Positions 51,447 to 59,812 of a stretch of 64,000 nt of DNA are shown one piece after another. The notes beneath the pieces are model-generated. The model was not told the origin of the DNA. It saw only the letters and a program-made list of their open reading frames with translations, and did not search any database. Every line of letters starts with the position of its first letter. Within the stretch, counting starts at the first letter, position 1. Position numbers and translations under genes: made by a program. The stretch comes from Alphaproteobacteria bacterium (GTDB lineage: Bacteria > Pseudomonadota > Alphaproteobacteria > Micavibrionales > Micavibrionaceae), in assembly GCA_016699735.1 (NCBI GenBank), contig CP065008.1, positions 1,550,001-1,614,000 on the forward strand. Direction: 5' to 3'.

Positions 51447-52514
51447 TTGTCCGAATCACAGGTGCAAACGGCATCGGGGGCGATCATCATCGCCATAGAC
51501 GCTATGGGCGGGGATCACGGCCCCCCGGAAATCATTCCGGCGCTCTCCAGGGTTTTGGAGCTAAGGCCCGATGTGCGTTTCCGTGTTTACGGCGACCAAA
51601 AGAACATCTCAGGGGAATTGGAAAAGCATACAAGCCTCGCCCGGGCCGTGACCGTCATCCACACCGACAAAAAAATAGAAAGCGACGACAAACCCTCCGC
51701 CGCCCTCCGCGCCAGTAAGGGGACGAGTATGCGTATGGCCATTGAGTCGGTAGAGTCGGGAGAATCCGCGGCAGTGGTATCTGCAGGGAATACCGGCGCT
51801 TTAATGGCTCTGGCCAAAATCGTTTTCAAAACCCTGCCCGGAATTCACCGTCCGGCGATTGCCTCGGTCATGCCGGGGATCAAGGGCGAGAGCATTATGC
51901 TCGATCTGGGGGCAAATGTGATTGTCGATGCCGAAGCTCTGGTGCAGTTCGCGGTTCTCGGCGCGGTTTTCGCCAAAAAGCAGAAAAAAATCGACAAACC
52001 CACGGTGGGCCTGCTGAATGTCGGATCCGAGGAGATCAAGGGGCCGGAACATATTCGCGCCGCCGCAGAAATCCTCAAAAAAATCGAATTTCCCGGAACT
52101 TATCATGGCTTCGTCGAAGGCGATGACATCATGAAAGGCACCGTGGATGTAATTGTTGCCGATGGTTACGCGGGCAATGTAGCCCTGAAAACCGCCGAAG
52201 GAGTCGGGCTTCTGATCAAACATTACTTCAAGGAATCCTTTAACTCGCCACTGGCTTGGCTGGGCGGGCTGATTGCCTATCCATCGCTTAAAAAACTCAA
52301 AAAGAAGACCGATCCACGCCTCTACAACGGCGGCGTATTTTTAGGATTAAACGGAGTCTGTGTAAAAAGTCACGGCGGCGCCGATGCTCTGGCCTTTTCC
52401 CAAGCTGTTCTTCTCGCTGTCCGTCTGGCGCGTTACGGCTATATCAAGGAAGTGATTGAGGATATAAACCGTGTGATGCAGCAGGAGAAATTCCTGACCC
52501 CCGAGGCGGATTAA
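51447..52514 (+). CDS. plsX: phosphate acyltransferase PlsX
   Basis: A 355-residue enzyme that makes acyl-phosphate from acyl-ACP for phospholipid synthesis. It shows IIIAIDAMGGDHGPPEIIPAL, the AVVSAGNTGALMAL strand, LDLGANVIVDAEALVQFA and VADGYAGNVALKTAEGVG. The start appears to be a TTG at 51447, with AGGGAAGGGA upstream; no earlier ATG fits. It is followed by fabH after 13 bases. Confidence 0.94.
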   Translation: MSESQVQTASGAIIIAIDAMGGDHGPPEIIPALSRVLELRPDVRFRVYGDQKNISGELEKHTSLARAVTVIHTDKKIESDDKPSAALRASKGTSMRMAIESVESGESAAVVSAGNTGALMALAKIVFKTLPGIHRPAIASVMPGIKGESIMLDLGANVIVDAEALVQFAVLGAVFAKKQKKIDKPTVGLLNVGSEEIKGPEHIRAAAEILKKIEFPGTYHGFVEGDDIMKGTVDVIVADGYAGNVALKTAEGVGLLIKHYFKESFNSPLAWLGGLIAYPSLKKLKKKTDPRLYNGGVFLGLNGVCVKSHGGADALAFSQAVLLAVRLARYGYIKEVIEDINRVMQQEKFLTPEAD

Positions 52515-52527
52515 GAGAGCGTAATCC

Positions 52528-53490
52528 ATGTCTGTGTCATCAATTATTCGCGCTACCGGCAGCTATCTCCCGCAAAGGGTGATGAAAAACGCCGAACTGG
52601 AGAAAATGGTCGAGACATCCGACGAATGGATTTTCGAGCGTTCGGGCATACGCGAGCGCCGGATCGCGGCAGAAAACGAAAAAACCTCGGATTTGGCTGT
52701 GAACGCGGCGCGGGCGGCGATGCAAGAGGCGAAGATCAGCCCGCAGGAGATTGACGGCATCATCGTGGCGACGACAACTCCCGATCAAACCTTCCCCTCG
52801 GTGGCCGTGATGGTCCAGAAAGCACTGAACATACCCGTTTGCACGGCCTTCGACGTTCAGGCCGTGTGCAGCGGCTTTGTGTACGCTTTGAGCATCGCCG
52901 ATAATTTCATCAAGGCGGGAACGCACAAGCGCCTCCTCGTGATCGGCGCCGAAAAGATGAGCGCGATTCTCGACTGGACTGACCGCACCACCTGCGTCCT
53001 GTTCGGCGATGGGGCAGGGGCCGTCATTCTTGAGGCTTCAAACGAACCCAACCGCGGGATTTTCTCAACGCATCTTAAGGCCGATGGCCGCTACAAGGAT
53101 ATCCTTTATACCGATGGCGGGCCGTCCTCGACCGGGACAAGCGGCCACATCGTCATGCACGGCCGCGAGGTTTTCAAACAGGCCGTCACCCTCATGGCCG
53201 AAGTGGTCGAGGAGGCGCTGAAGGAAAATAACCTCACGACCGCGGAAATCGACTGGCTTGTCCCGCATCAGGCCAATATCCGCATCATTGAGGCCACGGC
53301 CAAAAAACTGAACCTTCCGATGGAAAAAGTCGTCGTGACCGTCGAGCGTCACGGCAACACCTCCGCTGCCTCGATTCCCCTGGCCTTCGATGAGGCCATG
53401 CGTTCAGGGCGTATCAAGCCTGGCCAGACCGTACTTTTTGAAGCCATGGGCGGGGGATTGACCTGGGCCTCGGCGCTCCTGCGTATATAG
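52528..53490 (+). CDS. fabH: beta-ketoacyl-ACP synthase III
   Basis: A 320-residue enzyme that starts fatty acid synthesis by condensing acetyl-CoA with malonyl-ACP. The catalytic Cys is in DVQAVCSGFVYAL, His in VPHQANIRIIEA and Asn in HGNTSAASIPLA. The start shows IRATGSYLPQRVMKNAELE. The length is normal. It follows plsX closely. Confidence 0.96.
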   Translation: MSVSSIIRATGSYLPQRVMKNAELEKMVETSDEWIFERSGIRERRIAAENEKTSDLAVNAARAAMQEAKISPQEIDGIIVATTTPDQTFPSVAVMVQKALNIPVCTAFDVQAVCSGFVYALSIADNFIKAGTHKRLLVIGAEKMSAILDWTDRTTCVLFGDGAGAVILEASNEPNRGIFSTHLKADGRYKDILYTDGGPSSTGTSGHIVMHGREVFKQAVTLMAEVVEEALKENNLTTAEIDWLVPHQANIRIIEATAKKLNLPMEKVVVTVERHGNTSAASIPLAFDEAMRSGRIKPGQTVLFEAMGGGLTWASALLRI

Positions 53491-53680
53491 TTTACATAAT
53501 ATTTAATTTTTTTCTTTAACTCGACAAAGCGCCTGATTTTCTATCGGAAAATCAAAAAAATTCAGAAAACCTGCTAAGCCTATTGAATTGAATCATTTTT
53601 TTGTGGTTATCCTATTGCGTATGATTGACGCGTGTGGGGCGGCGGGTTAGTCTTGGACCATGGATGACAGGGAGAGTTCG

Positions 53681-53977
53681 ATGAGTGAGCGCACGATGAC
53701 ACGGGCGGATTTGGCTGAAGCCGTATATCAGGAAGTGGGTTTGTCCCGTAACGAATCGGCGGACTTGGTTGAAGTCCTGCTGAATGAAATTTCCAACACC
53801 TTGATCGCCGGAAACAACGTCAAGATTTCCTCCTTCGGAAGCTTCACGATTCGTGAAAAGGGCCAACGGGTAGGCCGTAATCCGAAAACGGGCATAGAGG
53901 TTCCAATCTCGCCCCGCCGTGTACTGGTCTTCCGGGCCTCGCACGTGCTGAAAGACAGAATAAACTCGCGTACCTAA
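53681..53977 (+). CDS. ihfA: integration host factor subunit alpha
   Basis: A 98-residue DNA-bending protein: MTRADLAEAVYQEVGLSRNE, VKISSFGSFTIREKGQRVGRNPKTG and SPRRVLVFRASHVLKDRIN. With IHF beta it bends DNA at specific sites. The start at 53681 follows GGGAG; an upstream frame from 53660 adds MDDRESS and is unlikely. The 190 bases between fabH and ihfA (53491-53680) hold AT-rich sequence with a weak hairpin and no gene. Confidence 0.94.
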   Translation: MSERTMTRADLAEAVYQEVGLSRNESADLVEVLLNEISNTLIAGNNVKISSFGSFTIREKGQRVGRNPKTGIEVPISPRRVLVFRASHVLKDRINSRT

Positions 53978-54028
53978 AGCACTATTATATCTCGCTTTTA
54001 GACTGGCATGATGATTTAAGGAATAGCA

Positions 54029-54658
54029 ATGACGACCGCGATAACCAAGACTTCTGAAAAATTAAACCCTGAGGAGGGAGCATCCGCGCTTGAAAACACG
54101 GGGCTTGTCCAGCAGGGCGAAAAAGCCCGTGAGCAGGCCGAGCAGATATCCAAAAAAACTCTAGCCGCCAGAGCCAGCAAATCCTCCGGCGCGTTCAGAA
54201 CCATCAGCGAAGTGGCCGACGATCTTGGCGTTCAGCAGCATGTGCTGCGCTTCTGGGAAACGAAATTCTCGCACGTCCGCCCTCTCAAGCGCGGTGGCGG
54301 CCGCCGCTATTACCGCCCCGAGGATGTCGATCTGCTCAAACGGATTCACCACCTCTTGTATGTTGAGGGCTACACCATCAAGGGCGTTCAAAAGCTCCTC
54401 AAGGATGTCGGAAAAAATCAGGTATTGAAAGGCGCAGGAACCTCGCAAGTGTTCATGCAGAATCCTATTCTGGAGACCCCGCAGGAGAACCATAAAGCAC
54501 CCGCAACCGTTGCGGCCGTGGCACAGCCCTCTCAGGGCCGCTTGCCGCTCCTCGAACCCCAGAACAATCGCCTGACCGACCGTCAGCGGACGTTGCTGGA
54601 AACTATGCTTGAGGAACTGCGCGAACTCCGCAATCTGATCAAGCCTAAGAAAGATTGA
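54029..54658 (+). CDS. MerR family transcriptional regulator
   Basis: A 209-residue regulator with a 45-residue charged N-terminal extension, then a MerR helix-turn-helix: FRTISEVADDLGVQQHVLRFWETKFSHVRPLKRGGGRRYYRPEDVDLLKRIHHLLYVEGYTIKGVQKLL is the recognisable stretch, given here as blocks of the family (FRTISEVADDLG, QHVLRFWETKF, GGGRRYYRPEDVDL). The C-terminal half is Gln/Pro-rich with a helical end. This gene follows ihfA in most alphaproteobacteria. The effector is unknown. Confidence 0.9.
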   Translation: MTTAITKTSEKLNPEEGASALENTGLVQQGEKAREQAEQISKKTLAARASKSSGAFRTISEVADDLGVQQHVLRFWETKFSHVRPLKRGGGRRYYRPEDVDLLKRIHHLLYVEGYTIKGVQKLLKDVGKNQVLKGAGTSQVFMQNPILETPQENHKAPATVAAVAQPSQGRLPLLEPQNNRLTDRQRTLLETMLEELRELRNLIKPKKD

Positions 54659-54727
54659 TCTCGGCCCGTTTGTTATTTGATTCTGCGGCGGAAATACGCT
54701 ACTAACCTAGGATTATTTTTCAGGCAA

Positions 54728-54804
54728 CGGAACGTGGCGCAGCCTGGTAGCGCACTTGCATGGGGTGCAAGGGGTCGCAGGTTCAAATCCTGTCGTTCCG
54801 ACCA
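54728..54804 (+). tRNA. tRNA-Pro (anticodon GGG)
   Basis: A 77-base tRNA. The acceptor stem CGGAACG (54728-54734) pairs with CGTTCCG (54794-54800), then discriminator A and an encoded CCA. The anticodon arm is CTTGC / GCAAG with loop ATGGGGT, anticodon GGG at 54762-54764. The T arm contains GGTTCAAATCC. It decodes CCC/CCU. Confidence 0.97.
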
Positions 54805-54837
54805 TTTTTATTTTGTATCTTTTGAGCGGGCTAGATT

Positions 54838-55725
54838 TTGAAACCCGATAACGCACCCGAACCCACCGCCTTCTTCACCCGGATCGTAGACATCCTCACC
54901 GCGCCGCGCTTTATTGCCTCAAGCCCGCGCCTCAAATTCTTCCTCTCCGAATTCCTCTATTTCGGCTTCAAGCAGGCCTGGGCCTGCCTGTTCGGCGGTC
55001 TGATGCTGGCCGCGATCATCGCTACGCGCTTCCTCTGGATCTCAGATTTGCCGTTGGCCCGCTACGATTTTCTCTTTATCTACGCAATCCTCATTCAAAT
55101 CCTGTTCGTGCGCCTCAATCTCGAAAATTGGGAGGAGGTGCGTGTAATTTTTATTTTCCATGTCGTCGGCACGGCGATGGAGATTTTCAAGACCCACATG
55201 GGATCATGGATATACCCTGAGGAAAACCTGCTCCGCATCGGTGGTGTCCCCCTGTTCTCCGGCTTTATGTATTCGGCGGTCGGCAGTTACATCGCACGCG
55301 TCTGGCGGATTTTCGATTTCAAATTCACCCGCTACCCCCGCAAGGATTTAACGGTCCTGCTCTGCATTCTCATTTACATGAATTTCTTCACCCATCACTT
55401 TACCTATGATATCCGGCTCTTCCTATTCGCCTTCACGATCCTGCTCTACGCCCGCACATGGGTTTATTACAAGCCGCACGAAACCTTTCAGAAAATGCCG
55501 CTTCTCCTCGGGTTTTTTCTGGTGTCCTTTTTTATCTGGATTGCCGAAAATACCGGAACCTTCGCCGCCGCATGGCGTTACCCCGATCAGGCGCACGCCT
55601 GGGCGCTCGTCTCGCCCCACAAAATGGGCGCGTGGTTCCTGCTGATGATCATCAGCTTCGTGTTGGTCACACTCCTGCATAAGGACGGGCTGGAGGAGGG
55701 TAAAAAGGAAGATGAGGAAAACTAG
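54838..55725 (+). CDS. DUF817 family membrane protein
   Basis: A 295-residue multi-pass protein with about seven helices and the DUF817 blocks: FGFKQAWACLFGGLMLA, HVVGTAMEIFKTHMGSWIYPE, PLFSGFMYSAVGSYIARVWR and FIWIAENTGTFAAAWRYPDQ. The role is unknown. The likely start is a TTG at 54838, 33 bases after the tRNA. Its end overlaps the end of the convergent unknown gene by 4 bases. Confidence 0.85.
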   Translation: MKPDNAPEPTAFFTRIVDILTAPRFIASSPRLKFFLSEFLYFGFKQAWACLFGGLMLAAIIATRFLWISDLPLARYDFLFIYAILIQILFVRLNLENWEEVRVIFIFHVVGTAMEIFKTHMGSWIYPEENLLRIGGVPLFSGFMYSAVGSYIARVWRIFDFKFTRYPRKDLTVLLCILIYMNFFTHHFTYDIRLFLFAFTILLYARTWVYYKPHETFQKMPLLLGFFLVSFFIWIAENTGTFAAAWRYPDQAHAWALVSPHKMGAWFLLMIISFVLVTLLHKDGLEEGKKEDEEN

Positions 55726-56636
55726 GCGGGCGCCGCCTCGGGCTCCGCTTCCGGGTCCGGCGCGGCCTTCCGCGCCACGATGGCCTGATAAAGATCGCGG
55801 ACCTTCACCTGCCCCATCGCTTCGTTCGCCGCCTCTCCGAATTTTCCCACATACTGCAAGGCTTGACGGTCCAGCTCCAGTTCGAGGACTTTCGCTTGAA
55901 GAAGATGCAGAGCCGGCAGCAATCGATCGTAAACCTCCACGATCTCCCGCACCTGTGGCCGCTCGAAGCGCCGGAAATCGGTCACCCCCTCCAGCGCATC
56001 GGGCAAAATGCACTCATCCGGCCGGATAAAGAAAAAATCATCCTCCATCCCCGGCTTGGCCACCGACCACGCCTGAGTAACCGGATTCCGATCAACGGCA
56101 ATCCCCATGGCCTCCGCCCGGATTTGAAATTCCTCATCCTCGTAATTCACTTCACGCCGCAATTCATCATAGCTCTTGCCCGTCTCCTGCGCCATCAGCC
56201 AGCCCAGCGTCCGGTTGAGATTCTCCTGCGGTGCCGCGTAGCGGTATTGCTCCAGAACCCCCATGATGAAGCCTTGGCGGTCAACATAGGGCTCCTTGAT
56301 TTTTCCGGTGATCGTCCCCAGTAAGACTTTCTCGATCTCGAAATTATAGATTTCGGAATCATAGCTCCCCTGATAGGGCGTCCCCTCCAGCCCCTCATGC
56401 GGCGGCGCGTTGAACGCCAGCCCCAGCAAAACGTGCCCGGCCTCATGATCGAACCCTTCGACGCTTTGGTATTTCCAGACCGTTTTGACATGGTGGTTCA
56501 CGGCCTCTCTGAGCGTCATATCCCGGCCCAGCATCGTCTGCAACTCGCCATCACGCCCGCCCGTCAGCGCTGCCTCCGGCCCCTCCAAAATTTGCCGGAC
56601 AAGATTTCCCAGAATGTCCTTGATACTGCGGGTCAT
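55722..56636 (-). CDS. uncharacterised protein with HEAGH motif (paralogue 1)
   Basis: A 304-residue soluble protein, no signal peptide or membrane segment. It is a clear paralogue of the next upstream gene: both share DMTLxEA, a FD-x-[EH] strand leading into H-[DE]-x-G-H, PYQxxYxxEIY and, at the end, GxVKVRDLxxA. Here the motif is HEAGH (His64-His68), followed by Glu95. It resembles metal-binding motifs of zincins (HExxH) and of Coq4 (HDxxH...E), but I know no family that matches as a whole. The C-terminal tail is Glu/Ala/Pro-rich. The start overlaps the upstream stop by 4 bases (ATGA), so the two are co-translated. Confidence 0.75.
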   Translation of the reverse strand: MTRSIKDILGNLVRQILEGPEAALTGGRDGELQTMLGRDMTLREAVNHHVKTVWKYQSVEGFDHEAGHVLLGLAFNAPPHEGLEGTPYQGSYDSEIYNFEIEKVLLGTITGKIKEPYVDRQGFIMGVLEQYRYAAPQENLNRTLGWLMAQETGKSYDELRREVNYEDEEFQIRAEAMGIAVDRNPVTQAWSVAKPGMEDDFFFIRPDECILPDALEGVTDFRRFERPQVREIVEVYDRLLPALHLLQAKVLELELDRQALQYVGKFGEAANEAMGQVKVRDLYQAIVARKAAPDPEAEPEAAPA

Positions 56637-57520
56637 AGTCGGAACTCCGTCCCGTCTGCATCTCGTTCGGGAGCAGGGGGCGTGAATCCGGACATCATCG
56701 CCGTGTGCAAGTCACGGACTTTAACCTCTCCAAGGGCGTCCCTCTGCTTCTGCTCAGTATTTAGGGCGTCACGATGGCGAGGGAAAGTTCCGCTCAAAAA
56801 ATCCGTGAGAAAGACCAGTCCGGGCCGCAGCCGCTCATACATCGCCTCCGCCTGCTCGTCACTGGGGCGTAAAAAGCGTTGGAAATCGTTAACGTCCTCG
56901 ATATCGTCCGGCAGGTAATGCTTGCGGTCGTCCACGTACCAGAACCGCTCATCCATCGCCGGAATGTCAGCGCCCCAGGTCTCATTATCCTGAGTGATCT
57001 GAACAACTCCATGATGTTCGGCAAACTGGTAAAGCACGGCATCCTTGTAGGCACCGGCGCGGTGCGGCTGTTCGCCATCGATACTAGCGATGCGCCTGAG
57101 CGCCCAGTTGACAACCCGGTTGAGATTGCCCGACGGCCCGTAAATATCGTAATTTTCCTGCACCCTCTCGAGGAACCTTGCTTTCATTTGCTCCTCGTCG
57201 GCGGCAGCCTTTCCGCTCATGCTGTCAAGTAAGGTCATCTGGAGGGCAACGGTATAGATCTCGGCCTCGTAATCGGCCTGATAGGGATAATCGTGAGAGG
57301 CACCCGGCAGAGCCTTGCTAAATGCCATCAGGATATGGCCGATATCATGCTCGAGGTCGAATTCACGTGTCAGACCCCAGTGTTTGAGATGATAGGCCGA
57401 AGCCTCAGCAAGGGTCATATCCTCGCGCAGCATGACCGCCACCTCGTCCTCGGCAACGGGCGCACGAGAACCCTTCGCGTCTGCGGAGGCAAAGCCGGAA
57501 CTGAGACGATCGTTAGCCAT
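56633..57520 (-). CDS. uncharacterised protein with HDIGH motif (paralogue 2)
   Basis: About 295 residues, paralogous to the downstream gene product. The motif reads HDIGH (residues 58-62), followed by PYQADYEAEIY with Glu87. Shared blocks are DMTLAEASAYHLKHWG, NLNRVVNWALRRIAS and GEVKVRDLHTAMM. The start at 57520 (MANDRLSS) has GCGGGA upstream and is preferred to a TTG at 57577. Function unknown; the pair probably forms a heteromer. It is divergent from cutA. Confidence 0.72.
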   Translation of the reverse strand: MANDRLSSGFASADAKGSRAPVAEDEVAVMLREDMTLAEASAYHLKHWGLTREFDLEHDIGHILMAFSKALPGASHDYPYQADYEAEIYTVALQMTLLDSMSGKAAADEEQMKARFLERVQENYDIYGPSGNLNRVVNWALRRIASIDGEQPHRAGAYKDAVLYQFAEHHGVVQITQDNETWGADIPAMDERFWYVDDRKHYLPDDIEDVNDFQRFLRPSDEQAEAMYERLRPGLVFLTDFLSGTFPRHRDALNTEQKQRDALGEVKVRDLHTAMMSGFTPPAPERDADGTEFRL

Positions 57521-57626
57521 ACTTGAAATCCCGCTTATAATTGCCTCTATTCTGGTTTTTTTCGCAGAAATAGTCAATTTTATTAAGGTAAACTAACTCC
57601 ACAATAAGCTGTAAGGACCGAAAAAC

Positions 57627-57944
57627 ATGGAACTCTTCACCGCCTATGCCACCTTCGCTAATGAGGAACAGGCCCGCACCATCGCCGAAACCGTGGTCGG
57701 GGAACGCTTGGCGGCCTGCGCCAATATTCTAGCCCCGCACCATTCCGTTTACTGGTGGGAAGGGAAGGTGCAGCACGCGAAGGAAACCGCCGTCCTCTTC
57801 AAAACCACTGAAAAAGCCTTCGAATCCCTGAAAAAGCGCATAGCAGAGCTTCATACATACGACTGCCCCTGCATAGTGGCATGGGAGATCAAGGAGGGGC
57901 ATAAACCCTTTCTCGACTGGATTGTTAAAGAAACGGTAGTATAA
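57627..57944 (+). CDS. cutA: divalent-cation tolerance protein CutA
   Basis: A 105-residue trimeric ferredoxin-like protein: TYATFANEEQARTIAETVV-type start (AYATFANEEQARTIAETVV), ERLAACANI, YWWEGKVQHAKETAVLFKT and YDCPCIVAWEIKEG. The family binds divalent metals and its role in copper tolerance is debated. The length is normal. It is divergent from the paralogue pair and precedes rplM by 113 bases. Confidence 0.94.
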   Translation: MELFTAYATFANEEQARTIAETVVGERLAACANILAPHHSVYWWEGKVQHAKETAVLFKTTEKAFESLKKRIAELHTYDCPCIVAWEIKEGHKPFLDWIVKETVV

Positions 57945-58057
57945 TACCGCAATCCTAATAACCTGTTTTCATTGTAAAATATTATTGACAAAGCAACGCC
58001 GCTGTTCCATAAACACGGCACTTCGAAGACCAACAAGTTTATAAGAAAGAGCTTCAC

Positions 58058-58522
58058 ATGAAGACATATTCGGCAAAACCCTCGGAGATCGAGAAGAAAT
58101 GGATTCTCATCGACGCGGAAAATCTCATTCTCGGCCGTCTGGCCAGTGTTGTGGCGATGCGCCTGCGCGGCAAGCATAAACCGTCTTTTACGCCCCACAT
58201 GGATTGCGGCGATAACGTGATTATCATCAACGCGGAAAAGGTCCAGCTGACCGGAAACAAGCGCGAAGATGATGTTTATTACTGGCACACCGGCTACCCC
58301 GGCGGGATCAAGCAGCGCACAAAGGCGCAGATGCTCGACGGCAAATACCCCCAGCGCGTGATCGAAAACGCCGTGGAGCGGATGCTCCCGAAGGGACCGC
58401 TGGGCCGCAAGGTCTTCAAAAACCTGCGCGTCTATGCCGGAACCGCTCATCCGCACGAGGCCCAGAATCCCGAAAAGCTGGATGTGGCCGCACTGAACCC
58501 CAAGAACAAACGCAACGCTTAA
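58058..58522 (+). CDS. rplM: ribosomal protein L13
   Basis: A 154-residue 50S protein: KTYSAKPSEIEKKWILIDAE, LILGRLASVVAMRLRGKHKP, MDCGDNVIIINAEKV and YYWHTGYPGGIKQRT. The length is normal. It is followed by rpsI after 16 bases, the universal rplM-rpsI pair. Confidence 0.97.
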   Translation: MKTYSAKPSEIEKKWILIDAENLILGRLASVVAMRLRGKHKPSFTPHMDCGDNVIIINAEKVQLTGNKREDDVYYWHTGYPGGIKQRTKAQMLDGKYPQRVIENAVERMLPKGPLGRKVFKNLRVYAGTAHPHEAQNPEKLDVAALNPKNKRNA

Positions 58523-58538
58523 GCAGGGCTGAAAACCA

Positions 58539-59114
58539 ATGACCAAGAAAAAAGACAACAAACCTGAATTCGTCAAGGAAACCCTTCCGCGCCGCAAAAG
58601 CAAGAAGGAAGAGTCGATCAAGGATCTCGGCGCCATCGGCGATGCCGTCGTGGCGGCCAAAAATCTTCCCGCTGCCGACGAAGGCGAACGCAAATCTTCT
58701 GAAAAGAAGGTGCCAAAACTCGACAAGCTGGGCCGCGCCTACGCCACAGGCCGCCGCAAGAACGCGGTCGCCCGTGTCTGGATCAAACCCGGCTCCGGCA
58801 AGGTCACCGTCAACGGCAAAGAGCAATCCGCGTACTTCTGCCGCCAGACGCACCTTCTGATCCTCAACCAGCCGTTCCTGATCGCGGACCGCGTCGGCCG
58901 TTTCGATGTCTTCGCCACCGTTACGGGCGGCGGTCTCTCCGGTCAGGCCGGCGCCGTGCGCCACGGCATTGCCCGCGCCCTTGAGAATTTCGACCCCGCC
59001 CTGCGCCCGCCGCTGAAAAAGGCCGGCATGATCACGCGGGATCCTCGGATCGTCGAGCGCAAGAAGGTCGGCAAGCACAAGGCCCGCCGGACCAAGCAGT
59101 GGGCGAAGCGTTAA
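58539..59114 (+). CDS. rpsI: ribosomal protein S9 with N-terminal extension
   Basis: A 191-residue 30S protein. The core (about 65-191) shows YATGRRKNAVARVWIKPGSGK, FATVTGGGLSGQAGAVRHGIARAL, DPRIVERKKVGKHKARRTKQ and the terminal KR that reaches the P site. The first 60 residues are a charged, lysine/glutamate-rich extension (KKKDNKPEFVKETLPRRKSK), longer than in most alphaproteobacterial S9 proteins. A terminator follows. Confidence 0.96.
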   Translation: MTKKKDNKPEFVKETLPRRKSKKEESIKDLGAIGDAVVAAKNLPAADEGERKSSEKKVPKLDKLGRAYATGRRKNAVARVWIKPGSGKVTVNGKEQSAYFCRQTHLLILNQPFLIADRVGRFDVFATVTGGGLSGQAGAVRHGIARALENFDPALRPPLKKAGMITRDPRIVERKKVGKHKARRTKQWAKR

Positions 59115-59143
59115 TCGCTTTCCCCTTTACGGAATTTTCCAAG

Positions 59144-59177
59144 CACCCCCGCCCAAACGGGGGTGTTTGTTTTTTTG
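59144..59177 (+). terminator. rho-independent terminator of rplM-rpsI
   Basis: CACCCCCG, loop CCCAAA, CGGGGGTG, then a T-rich tract (TTTGTTTTTTT). An 8-bp GC-rich stem with a T-tract, 30 bases after the rpsI stop. Confidence 0.93.
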
Positions 59178-59186
59178 ATACTTGTC

Positions 59187-59247
59187 ATTCCCCCGAAAGC
59201 GGGAATCTAGTCCTGAGAGCGTTGTGATCGTTGTATCCGTTGTGTTT
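59187..59247. repeat. composite dispersed repeat, copy B
   Basis: An imperfect palindrome ATTCCC...GGGAAT with GAAA-type loop (59187-59206) is followed by three 9-base units GTTGTGATC, GTTGTATCC, GTTGTGTTT (59221-59247). It matches copy A at 36940-37006 in structure and in the triplet. It lies between the rpsI terminator and the carbonic anhydrase gene. Confidence 0.75.
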
Positions 59248-59284
59248 CAAAGTTATGCTAGGCACACATAAAACAGGAATCTGC

Positions 59285-59812
59285 ATGAGCAAATTCATCT
59301 ACCCCTACCGCGGCATCAGCCCGAAAATTCACGAAACCGCCTTCATCGCCCCATCGGCCAGCATCATCGGCGACGTGGAAATCGGGGAGGGGACGAACAT
59401 CTGGTACAACTGCGTCCTGCGCGGCGATGTCTATAACATCAAAATCGGCAAAAACACGAACATCCAGGACGGGACGGTCGTTCACACCACCAGCGATTTT
59501 CAGGGCACTTATATTGGCGACGGCGTGACCGTGGGCCACAGCGCCATCCTCCACGCCTGCACGGTGGAGGATTTCGGCTTTGTGGGGATGCAGGCCTGCG
59601 TGATGGATGGCGCGGTTGTGGAGAGCATGGCGATGCTCGCGGCCGGAGCCTTATTAACCCCCGGCAAGCGCGTCCCGAAGGGCCAACTCTGGGCGGGCCG
59701 CCCCGCCAAATTCATGCGCGAGATGATGGAGGAGGAAAACAGATACATCCTCTGGTCCGCCGAACATTACCGCAAGCTCGGACAGGAGCATAAGGAGAAT
59801 TGTTGTTTATAA
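59285..59812 (+). CDS. gamma-carbonic anhydrase family protein
   Basis: A 175-residue left-handed beta-helix protein. The zinc-binding histidines are in TVVHTTSDF, VTVGHSAILHAC; hexapeptide-type repeats run from FIAPSASIIGDVEIGEGTNIW to the end, with NCVLRGDV and IQDGTVV. Such proteins include active carbonic anhydrases and complex I-associated subunits. The start at 59285 (MSKFIY) is preferred to the open frame from 59231, which runs through the repeat. The stop shares a base with the start of the next gene. Confidence 0.92.
   Translation: MSKFIYPYRGISPKIHETAFIAPSASIIGDVEIGEGTNIWYNCVLRGDVYNIKIGKNTNIQDGTVVHTTSDFQGTYIGDGVTVGHSAILHACTVEDFGFVGMQACVMDGAVVESMAMLAAGALLTPGKRVPKGQLWAGRPAKFMREMMEEENRYILWSAEHYRKLGQEHKENCCL

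Noticed and set aside
53535..53553. GATTTTC / GAAAATC hairpin after fabH as a terminator
   Set aside because: The stem is AT-rich and is followed by A residues, not T residues, on the plus strand, so it does not fit a rho-independent terminator for fabH; no gene on the minus strand would use it.
54728..55725. Genomic island integrated at tRNA-Pro
   Set aside because: No integrase and no repeated tRNA 3' end were seen downstream, and the DUF817 gene has the local base composition.
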